The position numbers and the translations under genes are program-made. The notes below the pieces were generated by a model, which was not told the DNA's origin, did not search any database, and saw only the letters and a list, made by a program, of their open reading frames with translations. 64,000 nucleotides of DNA from Daphnia pulex (taxonomy: Eukaryota; Arthropoda; Branchiopoda; Diplostraca; Daphniidae). Shown here piece after piece: positions 1-11,909 of the stretch. Each line of letters opens with the position of its first letter. Position 1 is the stretch's first letter. The stretch is taken from NCBI RefSeq assembly GCF_021134715.1, contig NC_060017.1, forward strand, positions 4,402,001 through 4,466,000, in the 5' to 3' direction.

Positions 1-1806
1 TGGCCCAAGTATTGGATCCGGCCTTGGTCGTGTTTCTGGAAATTGAAAGCCATCCCTGAATATATTAAGAACCGCAGCAATAATAATTTAATTTACTAGA
101 AACGTTGGCGATGAAAACCTATTGCGGAATATATTTAGTCTATACCTTGGATAATATTTCTCCAGTGGATTGTGACGTAATCGTCACGATCTGTACGGCT
201 TTGCTCGTGCTGTGGAGAATAATCAATAAAAACCAAAATGTCGATCGATTATTCTAAACGTGCATAAACACACAACAAAAGAATAATAATAATAATAATA
301 TACCCAGAAACCGACTGCGTGCATTAATTCGTGCATAACGATGCCGACGTAAATACATCCCATGCCCTGTAAATGATATGTATACCAAAGTCCGATAAAT
401 AATTTAAAATGCTATATAGATGCGCTTTTTGTTGTTGTTGCTTATATATTTGACATGAATTATTCATACCAAGGAGACTTGCTGTTCTCCTCCTGCACGA
501 CCGACGTTGCTGCTACATCTATATACAAAGTATAATCATATTAATAAAAACCTCAACGGGGAAAATTCGGCAATAATGTCCATCTCATGTTTTATGCAAT
601 GATCCAGCGCGCTGACAACGAAATTCATTCAGTTGCACGCGTGCGGAATTTCTCAAGGGATCTAATCGAATTGCTCAGATTATTTGTATTATACCCATTT
701 CCAGACTGAATGTTGAGGTAGTCATCCTGGTTGGTGCGAGGTACGAAACGGATGCACGTCTGGTTGTGAAATCCAAGAATGGCCTTGGCGATTACGCTTC
801 GCTCGTACCTTCCTGGATGTAATAAATAGGACATCCGTGAATGAATTAGCTATAAACTGGCAGTATTGTCTATTGTGCACAAGCGCGGTAGAATGCGTGT
901 TTAGTGTGAAATGTATACCGAAAGAGGCTGAAAGAACGTAAGGAATGGTGCCAGATGGCCAAGTGAGGGTCACGTCGACGACAGCATTATGCTGCATCTA
1001 AAAATCGAATTGTATTCATTCAGAATGGCGTCAGTGAACTGGACTGGAAGTAGATCACTTTCTAGTCGATTGGTTTCTGATAATAGAGAAAGAAATAATC
1101 TCAAAACAACTGACCTTTGTCCCTTTTTGTCGTCCTGTTACGGCAGCCGTTTCTCGGTTCAAGACACCGACAATGTCGCCCTCAAAAAGGCCATTTTGAC
1201 CACCCATCCTGGAACTAACGTCAGCCGAATCTTGGGAAAGCGGCTCCAAAACTGTAAATAAAGATTAATTTCCTTTTTGTGTTAACTTTTGAAACTGTTT
1301 TGCATATTATAGTAACTTTCGAAATAAACGAAAAAAAAGCCTGTTTGAAAATTATGGAGGCCTTTTTTTAGTTGGATAGATAAGAAGGACTAACTTGTGT
1401 GTAGCCCAATTAAGACTCAACTTAGATTGATTAGGCCTTTCGCTTTATATTGACATTGTTTAGACTATACTTTGTTGCAGGCTACTACTACTCACCCAAC
1501 AACTCTGCATTTTGGAAATCCGCTGGGCTGAGTGCTTCGCCAGGTATTTCACCAATCTGTTAATTACAAAATCAATCACATAAGCTCATTTTCTATTTTA
1601 AATACATGCACAAAAGCTGGCCAGCGTCATCGTTGAAATTTCTTTTTGTAAGTAAAATTATATACCGGATCATTGCTGCTATCAAACTTGATGAGTGTAT
1701 CGTCAATCAGATCATTATCATTATCAGGCATGGGAGCGCTAAGTGTCCCTTTGCCGTAATAATTGATTGCGATCAGCAAGAGAGTCACAAATGAAATTGG
1801 CAACAT
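1..1806 (-). CDS. Astacin-family zinc metalloprotease (5' part, cut by left edge)
   Basis: Secreted M12A protease. Nine exons on the minus strand fit in phase: 1806-1666, 1556-1496, 1251-1115, 997-919, 812-695, 518-470, 366-304, 209-146 and 55-1. The protein starts with a hydrophobic signal peptide (MLPISFVTLLLIAINYYG) and a propeptide with LFEGD, which matches the FxGD aspartate switch that blocks the zinc in astacin zymogens. The catalytic domain follows: WPSGTIPYV, then TCIRFVPR, then GCSSNVGRAGGEQQVSL, then the zinc site HELMHAVGFWHEQSRTDRD (HExxHxxGxxH), then NFQKHDQGRIQYLG. The Met-turn and any C-terminal domains lie beyond the window. Several exons are only 49-79 nt, so single-exon ORF calling misses the gene. 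Substrate is unknown; astacins act in moulting, digestion and matrix processing. Confidence 0.93.
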
Positions 1807-1954
1807 CTTGATTCAATGTTTCAGGTTGTACAATTGGTAAATTTCAAATGTAATGCAAAGTTTACAGAATTTTATGAAAATTCGATATTATGTGGACTGA
1901 AGAAAAATTGTATTACACAGAGGGGTTGATGCCCTGTTATACGAGAGAGAATTT

Positions 1955-1992
1955 GAACTGCCGGAGTAGCACGGATAGATGGTCTTTTTATA
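1955..1992 (-). promoter_or_regulatory. TATA box and initiator of the astacin gene
   Basis: On the minus strand TATAAAAA (1992-1985) is followed about 33 nt later by CAGTT (1960-1956), an arthropod-type initiator. The start codon at 1806 lies about 150 nt further on. The spacing supports a focused, regulated promoter; inferred, not tested. Confidence 0.55.
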
Positions 1993-2889
1993 CGGGGAGC
2001 GGAGCACATCATAGGAGAATATTTCGTGTTGAATAACATGACGCAATGTCAAGTCTAAACTTGCCCTCTCCGGCCTGTTTATTTGAAAGTCACCCTCTAG
2101 CCTTACCCTAGAATGTATTCAGCCGGAACATGTGTGTGTTCACTTTTATTTTCTAAAACTAGTTTGCGCCAGTTGAGAGCAGAATTCTATACACGAGGAG
2201 TGAGTAAGAGCGCGGGGGTGCATTATTTTTTAAATTTTGTGAGACGGCAACTCATGATGTTTTGAATAAACTGGAAAATCCCCTTTGCCTTTGGCGTTTT
2301 GTGAGCGATATAGTTAGAACTGGGAAAACCAAATGGAATAACACTGACCCTTGTCCCTTGATCATAGCCAATAACATCCGCTCCAAGAGATTTCATTTCG
2401 GTTATCATTGGTATATTTTTCATCATATTCATGGTAAAATTTTCGTAACACAAAATGAAATAAAATAACCCGTTGCGAAGCAAGACATCAAATATTAACT
2501 GCAAAAAATGCCATTATATTTCTGGCTTAATCGCAAGGATCGTTTCCAAAAATGCTATACGCAAATTAGATGATTTTCAACCCTATGTATGTTAGTAGAA
2601 TAGAAACCAGAGTAGAAACATCTCCGAGAATTCTAAACAAACTGCAGAGCAATTTTGACATTTTCAGGCCATTTGCCCATATATGCTTTTAGGCGGCTCA
2701 TTTGAAAAGCGAATAGTGCCAATGGCAAGGTGATCATAGTTGGAATTTTGGCCGTCTGGCGTCTTCTGCTCCCGGCAAAAATGCTCGCTTTCAACTATGC
2801 TGCTCTGTTACCTGTTGCTTCCGTGGTTCTTTTTGTTTTTGACATTGCCAGAATCGAGAGCTGAAAAACTTTGTAGCCAAGTTCTAAGA
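1993..2889. other. Intergenic stretch between the astacin gene and FAH
   Basis: This is the shared upstream region of two divergent genes. I see no coding exon with family similarity. The open frames here begin at non-ATG codons. An in-frame upstream ATG for FAH at 2797 is discussed in the findings. Confidence 0.5.
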
Positions 2890-4770
2890 ATGTCTTTCGT
2901 TCCTATTCCAGAAAACAGCGATTTTCCGTTGGAAAACTTACCCTACGGTATATTTTCTACAGCAGACAAGGTAAAATCTTACTTGACATGTGGTATTGCG
3001 TCTTAAAGTGATTAACAACATATTGCATCACTGTAACTAACTTCGGTATTTTTTTTTAGTGTCAACCTAGAATCGGAGTTGCCATCGGGGAACATATCCT
3101 CGATCTTAACGCAGTTGCCCACTTGTTTAATGGGCCAGAACTGAAAAACAGTCAACATGTCTTGAAAGAGGTAATAACCTGTACATTAGATTTACATAAA
3201 GTTGTATATAGCATGCAGAAGATTTAAATGTCTTTGTAATGACAGAGTTCCCTAAACAGTTTCATGGGATTAGGACCTAAAGCATGGACCGAAGCAAGAA
3301 AAACATTGCAAGATCTTCTATCGGCTGGCAATAAAACACTAGAGGATGATGTTGATTTGAGGAAAAGGTAACACTTGTGCTTGTTTTTTCTATTTAAAGG
3401 AAAAGTTCTAACTTTATATATGTGTTTGTTGAATAGTGCTTTGGTGTTACAATCAGAAGCAACAATGCACCTTCCAGCTAAAATTGGTGACTACACAGAC
3501 TTCTACTCCTCTATTATTCATGCTTCAAATGTTGGAGAAATGTTTAGGTATGCCATCATTAATAACAAAGTTTCTTCCACAAAAATAACTTGCAATAACA
3601 ATGTGCAATTTTAGAGGTAAAGATAATGCTCTCATGCCCAACTGGAAGTATTTGCCTGTTGGATACCACGGTCGTTCGTCATCGATTGTCGTTTCTGGAA
3701 CACCTGTTCGACGTCCCGTTGGTCAGACGAGACCAAATGATGCTGAACCTCCTGTTTTTGATAAATGTAAACTTCTGGACTTTGAATTGGAGACAGCTTT
3801 CTTCGTTGGCAAATCAAATCCTCTCGGCAGTCCCGTATCCATGACAGAAGCTGATCAACATATTTTTGGAATGGTATAGTTTTTGATGACCCATTTCAAT
3901 TTTATCTTTGATATGCGTAATTTCTGTTGGTAATAATTTTTATTTGTTTTATATTTCGTCTGGTTAATAAGGTCCTGATGAACGACTGGAGTGGTACGTG
4001 TTGTTCTTTTGTTTTTTTTTTAAATAACTTCTACTCGGCTACATTGAATTTTAAAATGTTCATTACAAATATATTTCTTCCCTTCCCTAATAGCCCGCGA
4101 TATTCAAAAATGGGAGTACGTCCCGTTAGGTCCGTTTTTAGCCAAGAACTTTGGAACAACAATTTCACCGTGGGTTGTTACTATGGAGGCTTTGGAACCG
4201 TTCAAGGTTCCCAACTATCCTCAAGATCCCGAACCATTTCCGTATTTGAAACACGCTGATAACTATAATTTTGACATCAACCTTGAAGTATCTATCAAGC
4301 GTAAGCATTTTTAAATCGTGAAAATTCAACTATTACAGTATTACTAAACATCTCTTAAATTGTGGTAGCGGGTGGGTCGGAAAAGGAAGCTGTCGTCAGT
4401 CGGTCGAATTTTAAGTACATGTACTGGACCATGAAGCAACAGCTGGTGCATCACACCATAACCGGATGCAACCTGCAACCTGGCGATTTATTAGGTTCTG
4501 GAACGATCAGTGGACCGACTACTGACGCATTTGGATCCATGCTCGAGCTTAGCTGGCGTGGTACTCGACCAGTCGAGTTGGGCGATGGTATTACACGTAA
4601 ATTTATACTCGACGAAGACGAGGTCATCATAAGAGGTGATAAATATTTTATCAAATTAGATATTTCAAGATAACAATTTTTGTTTGTTTGTAGGACATTG
4701 TAAACGAGACGGTCTACGTATCGGATTCGGAAAATGCACAGGAAAGGTTCTTCCTGCTATTTCCTTATAA
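2890..4770 (+). CDS. FAH: Fumarylacetoacetase
   Basis: Last enzyme of tyrosine catabolism: hydrolyses fumarylacetoacetate to fumarate and acetoacetate in the cytosol. Nine exons: 2890-2970, 3060-3170, 3246-3367, 3437-3547, 3615-3873, 3972-3993 (22 nt), 4094-4300, 4369-4635 and 4694-4770. They give 418 aa against 419 in mammals. The model keeps mammalian numbering: metal ligands D126 (GDYTDFY), E199 and E201 (LDFELE) and D233 (NDWSARD), the catalytic H133, and R142 all fall at the same positions. The C-terminal [15 protein letters not shown] and GHCKRDG motifs are present. The start at 2890 matches the usual N-terminus (MSFVPI). A poly(A) signal AATAAA lies at 4881. The gene is convergent with MRPS18B, 160 bp apart. 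Confidence 0.97.
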
Positions 4771-4929
4771 TTGAAAGTCATTTACTCAAAGCAGTTGATT
4801 AAATCAAAATGCTCGTTAGTTATTTTGTAGACATGTTTATCGATTGTGGTGGAAGGAAAAGATCTATCAGTTTACGTTGGAATAAAAATTCGGTTGTTCA
4901 ACTTTAACTACTACTGTATTAAACTTCAA

Positions 4930-5739
4930 TTATGACTTATGGTAATCAGAATAATCGTATTCACGAATTGGAACATCAAATGTGATAAGACCATAGTCTT
5001 TCGCTTTTAGAATCGCTACAAGCAATTCCCTTTGCTTCGTTTGACACAAGCCAGTTTTTCTGTAAATATAAAAATATTTAGAAAATAGAATTTAGGGTGC
5101 TCTTTGATAAAAAATCTTACTCAGTTGGCAGAATAGCCCCATTAAATGGTGAAATAAATTGCTTCAATAGTTCAACATTCCTGTAATCAAGTATCAAGTA
5201 TTCATCCCTGCAGATTGGACATGGATTGCCAGTAGCTAACTTTTCTTGCCTCTGGATAGAACATGTTAATGACTGAGATGGACAACTACTGAAAAATTGT
5301 TAACTCACAATGCAAGTTTTTCTCGTTCTTGGAGCAAACTGACCCTTGAAATTTCTACGATATCTCACCCAGACAGGATCTCCCCCATAGGTAGTTGAGT
5401 AGCCTTAAAACACAAATAAAATGTAAATGACTGGGGAATTTTGCAAAATGATTAATATTTACCTTTGCTCTTTAAATACTTCATACTAGTTTCTACAGGA
5501 ATTGCTCTATTACGCATTTTTGAAGCATTTTTTTCATCAACAATAAGTTCTTCGGGATTCGAATTAGTTGATACTTCATCACTGGTTGTTTCTGCAAAGC
5601 TTCGAGCGAACGATAGTTGGATTCCTTCAGTCTTCAATAACATAGGCAAATTGTTGACATATTTAGAGGGCACCGTGAAAACTGACTGCTTCAAAGTAAG
5701 GCGGCTAAAACACCGACTCAAAACAAATCTGGCAGTCAT
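4930..5739 (-). CDS. MRPS18B: Mitochondrial small-subunit ribosomal protein S18B (mS40)
   Basis: Structural protein of the mitochondrial 28S ribosomal subunit. Exons 5739-5463, 5403-5309, 5251-5121 and 5059-4930 give 210 aa. The N-terminal 75 or so residues are basic and variable, as expected for a mitochondrial presequence (MTARFVLSRCFSRLTLKQS). The core shows YGGDPVWVRYRRNFKGQ, then RKTCIRQEKLATGNPCPICRD, then DYRNVELLKQFISP, and ends with KTGLCQTKQRELLVAILKAKD. This matches the S18B type, with its CPICRD pair, rather than S18A or S18C. The ATG at 5739 is the first in the open frame. No defect seen. Confidence 0.93.
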
Positions 5740-5963
5740 TATTTAAACGTGAAAAATCTACTATTGTTTAGTAAAAAAGTGTTTGAATTATCATTGACTT
5801 CTAAACCCACGAGCCAGCAGACGACTTTCAAGTTCTCTGCTTAAGTAATGTGGTTTCAGCAACAAATAAATAAAATAATTGGACTTTTTGAATAAATAAT
5901 AATATTATTTGCATTAACGGAATTTTATCCTCATTAAAGGAATATAAATTGAAATTGCAATAA

Positions 5964-6098
5964 TTACTTTTTGCTTTTAAATATCACGAAAGAAATAGCT
6001 AGAATTGCTGTAGAAGGTAATAAATCCATCGCTAGGTGGACAACTGTTGATAAAATCGAGTGATAGATGGCAGACTTTGGTACAAGAAAGAAAGGTTT
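5964..6098 (-). CDS. Possible 45-aa single-pass membrane microprotein
   Basis: An ATG-initiated minus-strand frame starts after an A-rich context (ACCAAAATG) and encodes a 45-residue peptide. It has a short basic-hydrophobic N-terminus (MKPFFLVPKSAIYHS), one hydrophobic segment (LPSTAILAISFVIF) and a lysine-rich end (KSKK). It resembles the architecture of small integral membrane proteins, but I do not recognise a family. It sits between MRPS18B and PNUTS. It may be chance; a longer in-frame ATG exists at 6197. Confidence 0.3.
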   Translation of the reverse strand, partial: KPFFLVPKSAIYHSILSTVVHLAMDLLPSTAILAISFVIFKSKK

Positions 6099-6652
6099 CA
6101 TTTTGGTTTGGTTATTTTGTAGTGTGAGGGTTCGCCGTATAAGTTTGGTCAATTCGTGTCTTTCGCCACATATAAAATACCAAATATTAAAGCTCATTTC
6201 TGCTTATAAAAGTATACTAATTCGCCTTCGTATCATACCGTGCCCGTTGATAAATATATAAATTACCGATCGCTTCGAAGAACTCGAGATATAAACGATT
6301 CACGCAGGACGAGAAACCCAGCCATCAGATACAACTTTCAGTCATCCATTTTTTCTTGCCCTTCCCTACAGCCCAGGCTAGGGAGACGAGACATTTGTCC
6401 CAGACCCAACAACAATCTTTGACTCGACGAAAACGATCGATTTGATTCAGATGTTATTACATTGAGAAAGCATAATTTTACACATGTACATAATTAATAT
6501 CTGGTCGATTCCGTCGTTGAATAAGTGAAAACCTTTATCCTTCATCCAAGTGGCAAATAATTTGTGACTAGTACGACTCCAACGTCTATCGAACTAGTCG
6601 AACCTTTCACATAATGAGGATTCTTCCTTGACGCTGATAATCATAACAAAAA
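6099..6652. other. Intergenic stretch and 5' leader region of PNUTS
   Basis: Nothing with coding similarity was seen. It should contain the PNUTS transcription start and 5' UTR, since the PNUTS initiator codon sits at the very end of the first exon at 6655. Confidence 0.4.
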
Positions 6653-9600
6653 ATGGTAAGTGAATTGTAACAATGGAAAAATGTATAAATGTTAGGTGTA
6701 ATGTATTCGTCGGCCATTGCATAGCAACGACCTTGGGCTCATTTGAGAATGAGGAAAGGGGAGGGGTTTGTGACGTCATCACTATTACTCGAGCCCTTGA
6801 TTGCTATACGATGCCTTCGTTTTGTGTATACGTTTTTATTTACTTACTTTTTTTTTCGTATTTACATTCTATAGCCACGCATTGATCCACTTGATCTACT
6901 CAATTGCCTTGGTGTTTTACTCTCGACTGATGGCGGCATTAAAGGACCCGGGGAAGTCGTACGAGTTGCTAGGTAGTTAATCAGTGCATCTGCAATTTTA
7001 TGTTGCTTTTATTAATCTACGAATTTCGCTATACTAGGCTCATGTTACGGTTTTCCAAGAAACTTGTTAGTAAATGTATCTATATCCACGTCCTCAAAGC
7101 AACGCCACACGACCTTTTGGACCAGTAAGTATTTGAAAGGGAAAATTTTTATCTGTCAGATTTTTCATTGTTTTTTTGTTTTTTATTATTTGCAGGTTTT
7201 TGAATGAACAAGGCGCCTATTACTTACTTCTAAAATGGTTGACTGAAGCTTTACAGACGCGTAATACACCGTTGCTGACGGAGATGTTGGAACTCGTCCA
7301 ATTATTACCCATGTCAGAGGTTCGGTTGAAAGACGAAGGAGTTACGAGTTTGATTCGGTCTAGTTTTCCATACAGCGACCTTTCACAAATGATGCATTCG
7401 ATAGCGCAAGAATACAATGATCAAAGTATGTCCAAATTCGTTCATATTTAACCCTAAATCGCCTTTCCTCACGCGCTGGTTTTTCTTGTATTTCCAGATT
7501 GCAGAAACTTGGCTGCTCAATTTTGGCAACGGTGGTGTGCTACTCTCAGCAAACCTGAAGAATTCACGCTGTCGCAAGACAGTATCCTCCCAGACGACAT
7601 GGACTTGTCCATCTATGCTCCCGACACCACATCGACCTCGTACGGTGACCAACTCGGCATCAATATGGGTGAAGATGTTGGTATGGCGATGAGTAATCTT
7701 TCGACGCTCGACATCAACTCCTGTGCGCCCTACATGGAGAATAATGACTATTATAACTTGAATCATTTTGAGCCTGTGGCCATGACCAATAACATAAGCC
7801 ACGATACTCATCAAGTCTATTTGGATGGGACAAACTATTCTAACGAACCTTTGCATCAGCAGCTTCAACAACAGCATCAACAGGTGATAATTCCAGGCCC
7901 ACTAGAGGTGAATAACCAGCTTTTATCTACCTCGACGCCCGCCGTATGGCCGACTAATAATAGCGTACCCCTAGTTGTCCCATCCATGCAAGAGCAGCCT
8001 GCCATAACTGATGATACAGCAATAGCAGCAGCAGCAATGACTAAGCCCAATGAAATGGCAGCAGGCTTGCCTGTGCTCAAGATCAAAGTCTCAAAAGCAG
8101 GCACATACGTCGTCAATAGTACAAACAATCCTGTCGAATCCAAAGAAGCGACGAATACATCACAACCCGTTGGCGATCAAATTGCTGACTCGAAAGAAAA
8201 AGAGAAATCGAAGGAAAAAGAGAAAGAAAAGACTAAGGAGAAGAGAAGGGAGAAAGACAAGAAATCATCCAGTAGCAGCAGTTCCAGAACAAAAGAGGAG
8301 AGCAGCAGCAGCAGCAAATCATCATCAGATTCCAAGAAAAGAGATAAAGAGCGAGAACGAGACAGGTCCAGATCTTCGTCATCTTTATCTAAAGATAGCA
8401 AGTACAGTAGCAGCAGCAGCAGTAAGGACAGAAACAAGAAGGATGACAGTAGGAAAGAGAAGCCCAAAATCAAAGCTAGTCCTCGAAGTGAAAGTCAGAT
8501 CAAAGAAGCCAAACAAGCGGAAAAGAATAGAGAAACTTTAGCTGCTATCAAAGCCATGTCACCGGTCGTCAAATTGGCCAAGATTCCCCGCAAAAAGGTC
8601 GAAGACGTTTCAGCTACTCCCACCGAAGGCACATCGGCGACAGAACTGCTCGATAAACTTGCACCTAGACCCAAAACAGTCAAGACTTTCAACTCGAAAT
8701 TCCGATCCACTGGTCTAGTCGAAGAACCCGGAAAGAGTCCACCAATTGGCAACAAGAAATTGGGGGCTGCTAGTCCTTCTGCCGATAAGAAGAGTCCCAG
8801 CGTCAAGAGAACGGGTTCAATTGACGGGCTATTACCACCAGCCGACAAGAAAATGAAAGCGGTGGACGATACGGCGATTAGTGCTGCCGTGGCGGCCGTG
8901 ATGAAGAAAACTGCCTCGGATATCAAACCCGCTGTCAAGTTAATTTCTGCCAGACCGAGACGTGAGTTATTTCTTTTTTTTTATTTTATTACGTTCTCGC
9001 ATTTCAGATCCGGTGGGTTTCATATCATCGCAAAGTGTCATATTTACATAATTTGGTTTTCATTGATTTTTAATTTAATTCTTTAGTCATTCCCCCCGTT
9101 CTAGAGCAGTTTTTTCAGGTTTGTTGGAACCGCGTCCCAGTTTAGAATGGCTCGATTCTGCCAAAACGTATCCTGTTTCGTATGTATTATAAAACACATT
9201 CAACACATCTTGACTCCTTCTCTACCCGTGTCAGTGAAGGGCTCCATTCTCGATGACTCGGGATGATTGAAATTTTTCATCATTCGATGCGACGTGCAGT
9301 CGACCCTTTTATATAAAGGGCGGGGTCATAAAGGGTGTGATATAAACCCTACATTAACCCCCAATGAGCCCTGATGATGGCGAATTTGGTCGTTACGATA
9401 CTACCTTTTATTTCTTCTTCTTTCTTCTCTTTATAACTAATAATCGATCATTGCGCTGGTTAGCAGAGGCTGTTTTGTCTACCAATGGCAATCCGATCCG
9501 CTTCGGAATGGAGCGGTGTAAGTGCTAGTGGATTGTACGTCCTTTTGAGGAGCAGTACGCGGGAGTAACCAACTCCAAGGCAGTACATGCCGTCATGACC

Positions 9601-11909
9601 AAATAATAATGAAAATTGATGCACTACAGATAACAATAAATATGAATAACTTGACACATGAAACCCACAGGATCTGTTGACTCGGCCGTTTTGAAGAACC
9701 ATATAGTAACGTTACTCCTTTATTACTCTTTGCAATCACAACAGCGTTGCTGCAGGACAGTTCGCTGTTTATGGACGCACTGGAAGCTGGATCGAAAACG
9801 TCTACTGAACCACGCAAGAGAAAGCGATCCGCTAAAGATGGACCTGAACTCCCACCACCTCCCCAACAACCTATCGTCGTTCCCACCATCAAGCAAGAAG
9901 CACCTGCCACTCCTCCCGTCACTCTGGCTGGCCCAGTTGTCGCCCCAAGGGAGGAAACATCACCGATACCAATGAAACCCATGTTCAATGTAATTATTAT
10001 TTTTAACAAAAATTCGAAGTTAAGAATTTTAATTATTTTTTTATGCCCCAATCAGTTCTATCAGGACACACTCGAAACGGATGGCGGCATAAAGGAAGAA
10101 GAAAAGACGGACACGGTTGTCGCTTCAACCGATACCAAAGAACCGAAAGAGGAATGTCCCGAGAGTCCGTCGGCAGAGAAAGAAGTTCGTGTGAAAACGG
10201 AAGTTGATGGTGAGGAGAATGAAGAAGCCAGTTCTCGTGACAGCAGCAAAACGGACATGGCCGGTGAAGAATCTCCCCCTTCACAATCGGACAGCGGAAA
10301 ACCAAAAGGCGTTCTGGTCCTCCATGCACATCAGAAGAGGCGGCCCAAAAAAGTCCTTCAATGGCGACCGGAAGAAGAATTGGAGATGCATCACTATTTT
10401 GAACTCGACGAAACGGAAAGAGGTATGCCACCCCTTAGGGTTCATTATTTGTTTTTGTTTGTACATTTTCCTTATAATTTATTTGAATTGCAGTCAACGT
10501 GAACAAATTGCTTTTCGGTGAGATGAAACAAGCCGAGAAAGAACGGGAGAAACAATCGATTCTTATGTCTAAGACTATGGGTAAGTGAATCATTTCATTC
10601 GTTTTGATTTCTTTAAGAAATTTAATGATTGGATTGTATGTAGTTGAAGAACCAGAGGTTGAAGAGAATCCTTGGAGAGGGTTGTTGCCTATCGATAATC
10701 TCGAAGACCGTGTCATTTTCGGGGAAAACAGTCAAGAGCGGGAGATTCAAGCCGCCAGAGAAAGCTCCACTCTTCAGGCCCTGTACTTTAAAGGCCAATT
10801 GTAAGTGTTGATAATCAAGTCGTGGGAAGATAAAAAGGTCTTAATTTAATTGATGTGCTTTCAAATGAAATAGGCTTCCAGATTCCCCAATCGAGGCTGA
10901 TCCTGAAGTACCACTGGAACGAACAGACAGCGCACCAACCGTTATTCCATTAGACGACGTGACGGGCAATCCCGAAAGCGTCTACGATCACCGGCATCTG
11001 CCGTGGCCCGAGCCTAAAACAATGCGGCCCCATAATAGTGCGCCCTTCTCTGGACCCCACCAAGCCCCCATGCCGGCAGCATATCAGTCCCATCATCAGC
11101 CTCTTCATCCACAACAATACAGTGGCCCCGGTTATCGAAGTGGCCCACCTGCTGGTCCTGGACCGGTTGATCCATATTACTCGGATCGTGGTCCAATGCA
11201 CGATGATCACTATGGACACGGAGGATTGGGCGACGTTCCTATGCACGAAGGACACGGAGACATTCCCCATCACGGGGGACCACCTATGCATCACCATCCA
11301 GGTGGTAGAGGTGGTCCTCCAGGAGGACCCCGCGGAGAAGTAGGAGGAACTTGGATGGTAAATAACGCAATCTAATGACAACTGTCTACAGATTTATCCT
11401 TGAATTGTCTGCTTATTGTTTCACCAGGCTGGCGATGGATCAATTTATCCCGACCACGACGTGTCACAACGGTACAATGATGGACCTCCGCAGCACCGAG
11501 ATGGGCCACCTCATCACCGTGAAGGATTTCATCATCACCGAGAACGTGAACATGCTCATCCCCGTGATCGAGGAGGTCACGGCTATAATGGTAAATGTTG
11601 CTCTTATCAATTAATCCGTTTCTGTCGTGTGTTTTACTAAACATTTGTTTACTTTTTCATTTTTCAGATATGATGGGAGGTCCAAATTCCGGATTCATGC
11701 ACCCTCGCGGTATGGGTATGGACGGACCGAGACCTAGATTCCATGGACCGCCGAGAGGTGGCGGTGGAGGTCGGCCGGGAGGACCACCTTCCGCTCGTGG
11801 CGGTCCCTCAAACCAGCCGTGCTGGCACTTTATGAGAGGATTCTGCCGTTTAGAAAATCGTTGCAAATTTCTTCATCCCAATAACTATAACGGCGCGCCA
11901 ATGCCTTAA
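6653..11909 (+). CDS. PPP1R10: PP1 nuclear targeting subunit (PNUTS)
   Basis: Nuclear scaffold that brings protein phosphatase 1 to chromatin and RNA polymerase II. Thirteen exons: 6653-6655, 6875-6972, 7038-7124, 7196-7425, 7498-8961, 9119-9183, 9756-9989, 10056-10422, 10494-10580, 10644-10800, 10874-11357, 11428-11590 and 11668-11909, together 1226 aa. Domains in order: TFIIS-N/LW domain in residues 1 to about 150 (IDPLDLL, LLLKWLTEALQTRNTPLL); a long Ser/Lys/Glu-rich linker; KFRSTGL; a PP1-binding region ending in HYFELDETERVNVNKL; a Gly/His/Pro-rich tail; and a C-terminal CCCH finger (CWHFMRGFCRLENRCKFLH). The first coding exon holds only the Met codon; M-PRIDPLDLL fits the vertebrate M-GSGPIDPKELL. 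The 9183/9756 junction is the least certain. Confidence 0.93.

Noticed and set aside
2223-2504. 93-codon minus-strand frame
   Set aside because: Starts at TTG and shows no recognisable motif.
7383-7880. 165-codon minus-strand frame
   Set aside because: Antisense to PNUTS exons 4 and 5, which have clear family similarity; a shadow frame.
8177-8938. Leu/Ser-rich minus-strand frames
   Set aside because: Antisense of the Lys/Ser-rich PNUTS linker; biased composition keeps stops away.
9184-9755. Possible extra exon in PNUTS intron 6
   Set aside because: The candidate acceptor GTGTCAG at 9230 leads to a stop in the needed phase; direct joining of 9183 to 9756 keeps the frame.
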